Shown: positions 32,194 through 33,081 of the stretch, piece after piece
Numbering within the stretch: position 1 is the first letter of the stretch
Layout of the letters: each line of letters begins with the position of its first letter
Assembly: GCA_040400005.1 (NCBI GenBank)
Contig: JBBARC010000042.1
Location: 1-33,081 of the forward strand
Direction of reading: 5' to 3'
Length of the DNA stretch: 33,081 nucleotides
Source: JBBARC01 sp040400005
Lineage (GTDB): Bacteria; Pseudomonadota; Alphaproteobacteria; Acetobacterales; Acetobacteraceae
Translations under genes and position numbers: made by a program
The notes under the pieces: model-generated
What the model was told of the DNA's origin: nothing
Database searches by the model: none
Seen by the model: the letters and a program-made list of their open reading frames with translations, nothing else

Positions 32194-32569
32194 CGCACTC
32201 CCCCCGGAAACCGAACAAAAAGATGACGTGCGGCGGGCGATGGCCCAGTCCGTCGATCCAACCTGATTTTATCCGGCTTGCCGGTCTCACCCCCGGCCCA
32301 TGAAAGTTAGGTCAGAACCGGGGTAAGGGCAAACGGAATCTTAAGCAAAACGCCAGAACAGATGCAGATTCTTCACCGCAAATTCCTCGCGGTTTTACCG
32401 TCATGTTTTACCTATTTGGGGAGTGTTTTTGGTATGCCATGCGCAATATTGCTAGCGCACACAAGTATGTGCGGCTTTGCTGGCATTATGTCGATGGCGA
32501 TTGTAATAGGCATCACCATCGGCACCGCGCCCGCTTCAAAAGCGGTGCGCGGCGTGTTGCTACCCGAAA
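32194..32569. other. Intergenic region between rpsT and dnaA
   Basis: 376 bp without a credible gene. A 77-codon hydrophobic plus-strand frame overlaps rpsT and has no Shine-Dalgarno. On minus I see a weak promoter-like TTGCCC-N17-TAACTT and the repeat annotated below. I do not see a cluster of DnaA boxes (TTATNCACA), so it is not an obvious replication origin. A short hairpin CCGCTT-CAA-AAGCGG (32531-32545) follows rpsT without a T-tract. Confidence 0.5.
32392..32412 (-). repeat. Direct repeat GTTTTACC in the dnaA upstream region
   Basis: GTTTTACC at 32392-32399 and 32405-32412 with five bases between (read on minus as GGTAAAAC twice). It is about 200 bp upstream of dnaA and might be a binding-site pair for a regulator. 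Confidence 0.35.
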
Positions 32570-32842
32570 TTAAGCGGCAGCAACCAGTGATTTGATACGC
32601 TTGGACAAGCGCGAAAGCTTGCGGGCAACGGTGTTGGCGTGGATCACGCCTTTGCCATGGGCGCGCTGCATTTCCGGCTGCGCTTCCACCAGCGCTGCCT
32701 GTGCTGCGGCCTTGTCGCCACCGGCGATCGCAAGCTCCACCTTTTTCACGAAAGTGCGCATGCGCGAACGGCGGGCAACGTTGCGCGCGGTGCGCTTAAC
32801 GGTTTGACGGATGCGCTTCTGCGCGGATGCGGTGTTCGCCAT
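32570..32842 (-). CDS. rpsT: 30S ribosomal protein S20
   Basis: S20 binds 16S rRNA early in 30S assembly. The 90 residues start MANTASAQKRIRQTVKRTAR, as in all alphaproteobacterial S20 proteins, and continue in two Lys/Arg-rich helices ending VIHANTVARKLSRLSKRIKSL. It lies directly upstream of dnaA on the same strand, the order typical of Alphaproteobacteria. A strong promoter and a hairpin lie upstream (see there). Confidence 0.97.
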   Translation of the reverse strand: MANTASAQKRIRQTVKRTARNVARRSRMRTFVKKVELAIAGGDKAAAQAALVEAQPEMQRAHGKGVIHANTVARKLSRLSKRIKSLVAAA

Positions 32843-32912
32843 CGTGTCTATCTGGTCTCTTTTTTTGCGGCCGATTGGGGCGCGCAGGGTTGATGCAACG
32901 AGTGTCAGTACT

Positions 32913-32947
32913 AAAAACGCGCCTTCCCCATATCAGCGGGGGGCGCG
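32913..32947 (-). terminator. Intrinsic terminator or attenuator in the rpsT leader
   Basis: On minus, CGCGCC then CCCC pairs with GGGG and GGCGCG (two-base AA bulge), loop GCTGATAT, stem of ten pairs at 32947-32918, followed by TTTTT (32917-32913). This is textbook terminator form. It lies between the rpsT promoter and the rpsT start, so it would act on the rpsT leader, unless it ends an upstream gene beyond the window. Confidence 0.75.
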
Positions 32948-32959
32948 TGGAAGGTTGAA

Positions 32960-32988
32960 GTTCTAGGTCGCGCGCGGGTTCAAGTCAA
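32960..32988 (-). promoter_or_regulatory. Sigma-70-type promoter for rpsT
   Basis: On minus, TTGACT (32988-32983), a 17-base spacer, TAGAAC (32965-32960). Five of six and four of six bases match the -35 and -10 consensus. The expected start near 32953 is just ahead of the hairpin, about 110 bases before the rpsT ATG. Confidence 0.65.
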
Positions 32989-33026
32989 GCGAAACGGCGG
33001 TGTGCGCCAGGGCGATCTGTGAATAC

Positions 33027-33081
33027 AAAAAAGTAAGAATTTTCTTTTTTCTGAACGCGGATTCAACCGCGAAACGCATAA
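33027..33081 (+). repeat. Interspersed palindromic element, copy F (partial, rearranged)
   Basis: AAAAAAGTAAGAATTTTCTTTTTTCTG matches the left arm of the element (compare copy E). It then jumps from the middle of the left hairpin to AACGCGG, which normally belongs to the core, and continues in unrelated sequence with a CGCGG-ATTCAA-CCGCG hairpin to the window end. It may be an internally deleted copy, or the boundary may be chance. Confidence 0.5.

Noticed and set aside
32194..32569. Replication origin next to dnaA
   Set aside because: I find no cluster of TTATNCACA boxes and no AT-rich unwinding region; only one poor match (TTATCCGGC).
32362..32595. 77-codon hydrophobic plus-strand ORF
   Set aside because: No ribosome binding site, antisense overlap with rpsT, and no recognisable family; most likely chance.

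Overview
This window looks like a chromosomal segment of a GC-rich alphaproteobacterium. The evidence is rpsT directly upstream of dnaA on the same strand, a GSII-type glutamine synthetase behind a sigma-54 promoter (the rhizobial arrangement), and a single-chain BC-BCCP-CT acyl-CoA carboxylase. The family or order cannot be fixed from the sequence alone. I see no rRNA, tRNA, CRISPR array, phage gene or transposase.

Layout, left to right. (1) 1-3840: an MFS (GPH-type) transporter faces a coupled minus-strand operon of an Ohr/OsmC peroxidase, an SDR and a PPK2-type polyphosphate kinase. A 6-3-6 palindrome lies on the putative ohr promoter. (2) 3840-7352: a secreted endonuclease/exonuclease/phosphatase-fold protein is divergent from hisI-lpxB, and lpxB overlaps tail-to-tail with a Gfo/Idh/MocA oxidoreductase that may be a lipid A sugar dehydrogenase. 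(3) 7607-10762: a 1051-residue fused biotin-dependent carboxylase. (4) 11028-14088: an SDR on plus, then a minus-strand SDR, epimerase-like and SnoaL-like operon. (5) 14189-22658: a full high-affinity K+ uptake operon on minus, in the order small ORF, kdpF, A, B, C, D, E and a YaiI/YqxD-family gene, with a good KdpE direct-repeat site upstream. (6) 22954-24467: a CoA-transferase and a 55-residue hypothetical protein. (7) 24568-26378: a non-coding stretch with direct and tandem repeats, the -24/-12 promoter, glnII and a strong convergent terminator hairpin. (8) 26379-30317: a PPM-type methyltransferase, a small HTH-like protein and two tandem cytochrome P450 genes. (9) 30577-33081: dnaA and rpsT.

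The most striking structure that gene annotation does not explain is a family of about 160-190 bp interspersed intergenic elements: five clear copies plus a fragment in 33 kb. They have terminal inverted repeats (GGGCAATCGGGTGAA at both ends of the best copy), two AT-rich perfect hairpins, and a conserved asymmetric GC-rich core. They always lie between genes, carry no ORF of their own, and create false N-terminal extensions on three neighbouring ORFs. They look like a non-autonomous MITE/BIME-like element that may also terminate transcription or supply promoters.

Together the genes describe housekeeping (replication initiation, ribosome, histidine, lipid A), K+ and nitrogen stress responses, peroxide/polyphosphate stress, and an accessory lipid or secondary-metabolite layer (carboxylase, SDRs, SnoaL, P450s, CoA-transferase).
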